Positions 23,339 to 23,859 of a stretch of DNA of 23,859 nt are shown here, in pieces. Source of the DNA: Oscillospiraceae bacterium (lineage in GTDB: Bacteria; Bacillota; Clostridia; Oscillospirales; Oscillospiraceae); contig JAHHRS010000035.1 of the NCBI GenBank assembly GCA_020025675.1, positions 1-23,859 of the forward strand, written 5' to 3'. Under the pieces are notes generated by a model. The model searched no databases. It saw nothing but the letters and a program-made list of their open reading frames with translations, and had not been told where the DNA came from. The position numbers were made by a program, and so were the translations under genes. How positions within the stretch are numbered: the first letter of the stretch is position 1; every line of letters starts with the position of its first letter.

Positions 23339-23859
23339 GTGTTACTAAAGCTGTTTTTCAGTTTCCTTCAGGTAGGAATGTTTAGCTTTGGCGGCGGGTA
23401 TGCGGCTATGCCTCTCATTCAGGCGCAAGTGGTAAATGAACATGGCTGGCTTAGCATTACGGAGTTTACTGATCTTGTTACCATATCGGAGATGACTCCC
23501 GGACCTATCGCCGTGAATTCCGCTACATTTGTGGGAATAAGGGTGGCGGGACTGCCGGGAGCTTTTGTTGCAACTCTCGGATGTATACTGCCTGCATGTA
23601 TACTGGTTACTGTTATTGCAAAGCTCTATCTTAAATATCGTAGCATGTCAGTTTTGCAGGATGTACTGAGTTGTATACGCCCTGCAGTTGTGGCCATGAT
23701 TGCCTCTGCCGGTATTTCTATCCTTACCTCTGCTTTCTGGGGAGGCATTGTAAATTTCTCTGTTGCCGATACACGCTGGACGATGGTTGCAATTTTCCTT
23801 ATTTGTTTAGTCTTATTAAAAAAGTTCAAATTAAGCCCCATTCTGGTCATGTTCTCCGC
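23339..23859 (+). CDS. Short-chain ChrA-family (CHR) transporter subunit 2 (partial at window end)
   Basis: GTG 23339 follows the previous stop with no gap and has AGGAGGG (23324-23330) eight bases upstream. The 173 complete codons present encode the partner CHR domain: MFSFGGGYAAMPLIQAQVV near residue 14, TPGPIAVNSATFVGIRVAGLP near 58, then several helices. Compared with subunit 1 it has the more canonical PGPIAVN motif. The reading frame is still open at the last base, so the C-terminus lies outside. It should form a two-protein transporter with subunit 1. Confidence 0.88.
   Translation, partial: MLLKLFFSFLQVGMFSFGGGYAAMPLIQAQVVNEHGWLSITEFTDLVTISEMTPGPIAVNSATFVGIRVAGLPGAFVATLGCILPACILVTVIAKLYLKYRSMSVLQDVLSCIRPAVVAMIASAGISILTSAFWGGIVNFSVADTRWTMVAIFLICLVLLKKFKLSPILVMFS

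Overview
The window looks like chromosome from a Gram-positive, anaerobic, gut-type Clostridia (Oscillospirales/Lachnospirales-like). The reasons are strong AGGAGG-type ribosome sites, sigma-A-like TTGACA/TATAAT promoters, a T-box leader, a Bce-type antimicrobial-peptide module, BMP-family nucleoside uptake genes and many hairpin-plus-T-run terminators. This assignment rests on gene content only. No phage, transposase or CRISPR array is visible.

Layout. 1-160: C-terminal tail of a membrane-anchored protein, then its terminator. 371-657: a probable frameshifted remnant of a small membrane protein. 879-2421: sigma-A promoter, T-box riboswitch (probable Ile specifier AUC) and ilvE, closed by a terminator. 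2574-7245: a Bce-like operon (ATPase, 10-TM permease, response regulator, short histidine kinase) behind a palindromic operator candidate and closed by a hairpin shared with a convergent GNAT gene. 8106-14317: nucleoside salvage, made of purine nucleoside phosphorylase, a BMP-family nucleoside-binding lipoprotein, a tandem-NBD ATPase and two permeases. 14440-14520: what looks like the 3' end of a tRNA gene with its terminator, but no 5' half. 14585-15961: a MATE efflux pump.

16034-20190 is the least conventional part. Two closely similar ketopantoate-reductase-family oxidoreductases flank a YkvI-like, LeuT-fold-type membrane transporter. Each gene has its own promoter and terminator. The transporter gene has a leader with an internal terminator, and palindromes overlap the promoters of the transporter and the second reductase. 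An Asp at the end of the second beta strand suggests NAD(H) rather than NADP(H) use. With no pantothenate genes nearby, this looks like an undescribed transport-plus-redox unit for a 2-oxo or 2-hydroxy acid or an amino acid. The substrate cannot be read from the sequence.

20321-21698 carries an orphan lipoprotein with an EF-hand-like C-terminus. 21784-23859 carries a LysR regulator divergent from a two-gene short-chain ChrA-type transporter whose second subunit runs off the window end.

Functional links: ilvE is tied to branched-chain amino acid (or isoleucyl-tRNA) status through the T-box. The BMP transporter delivers nucleosides that the phosphorylase cleaves. The Bce operon is probably self-induced through its own two-component system.
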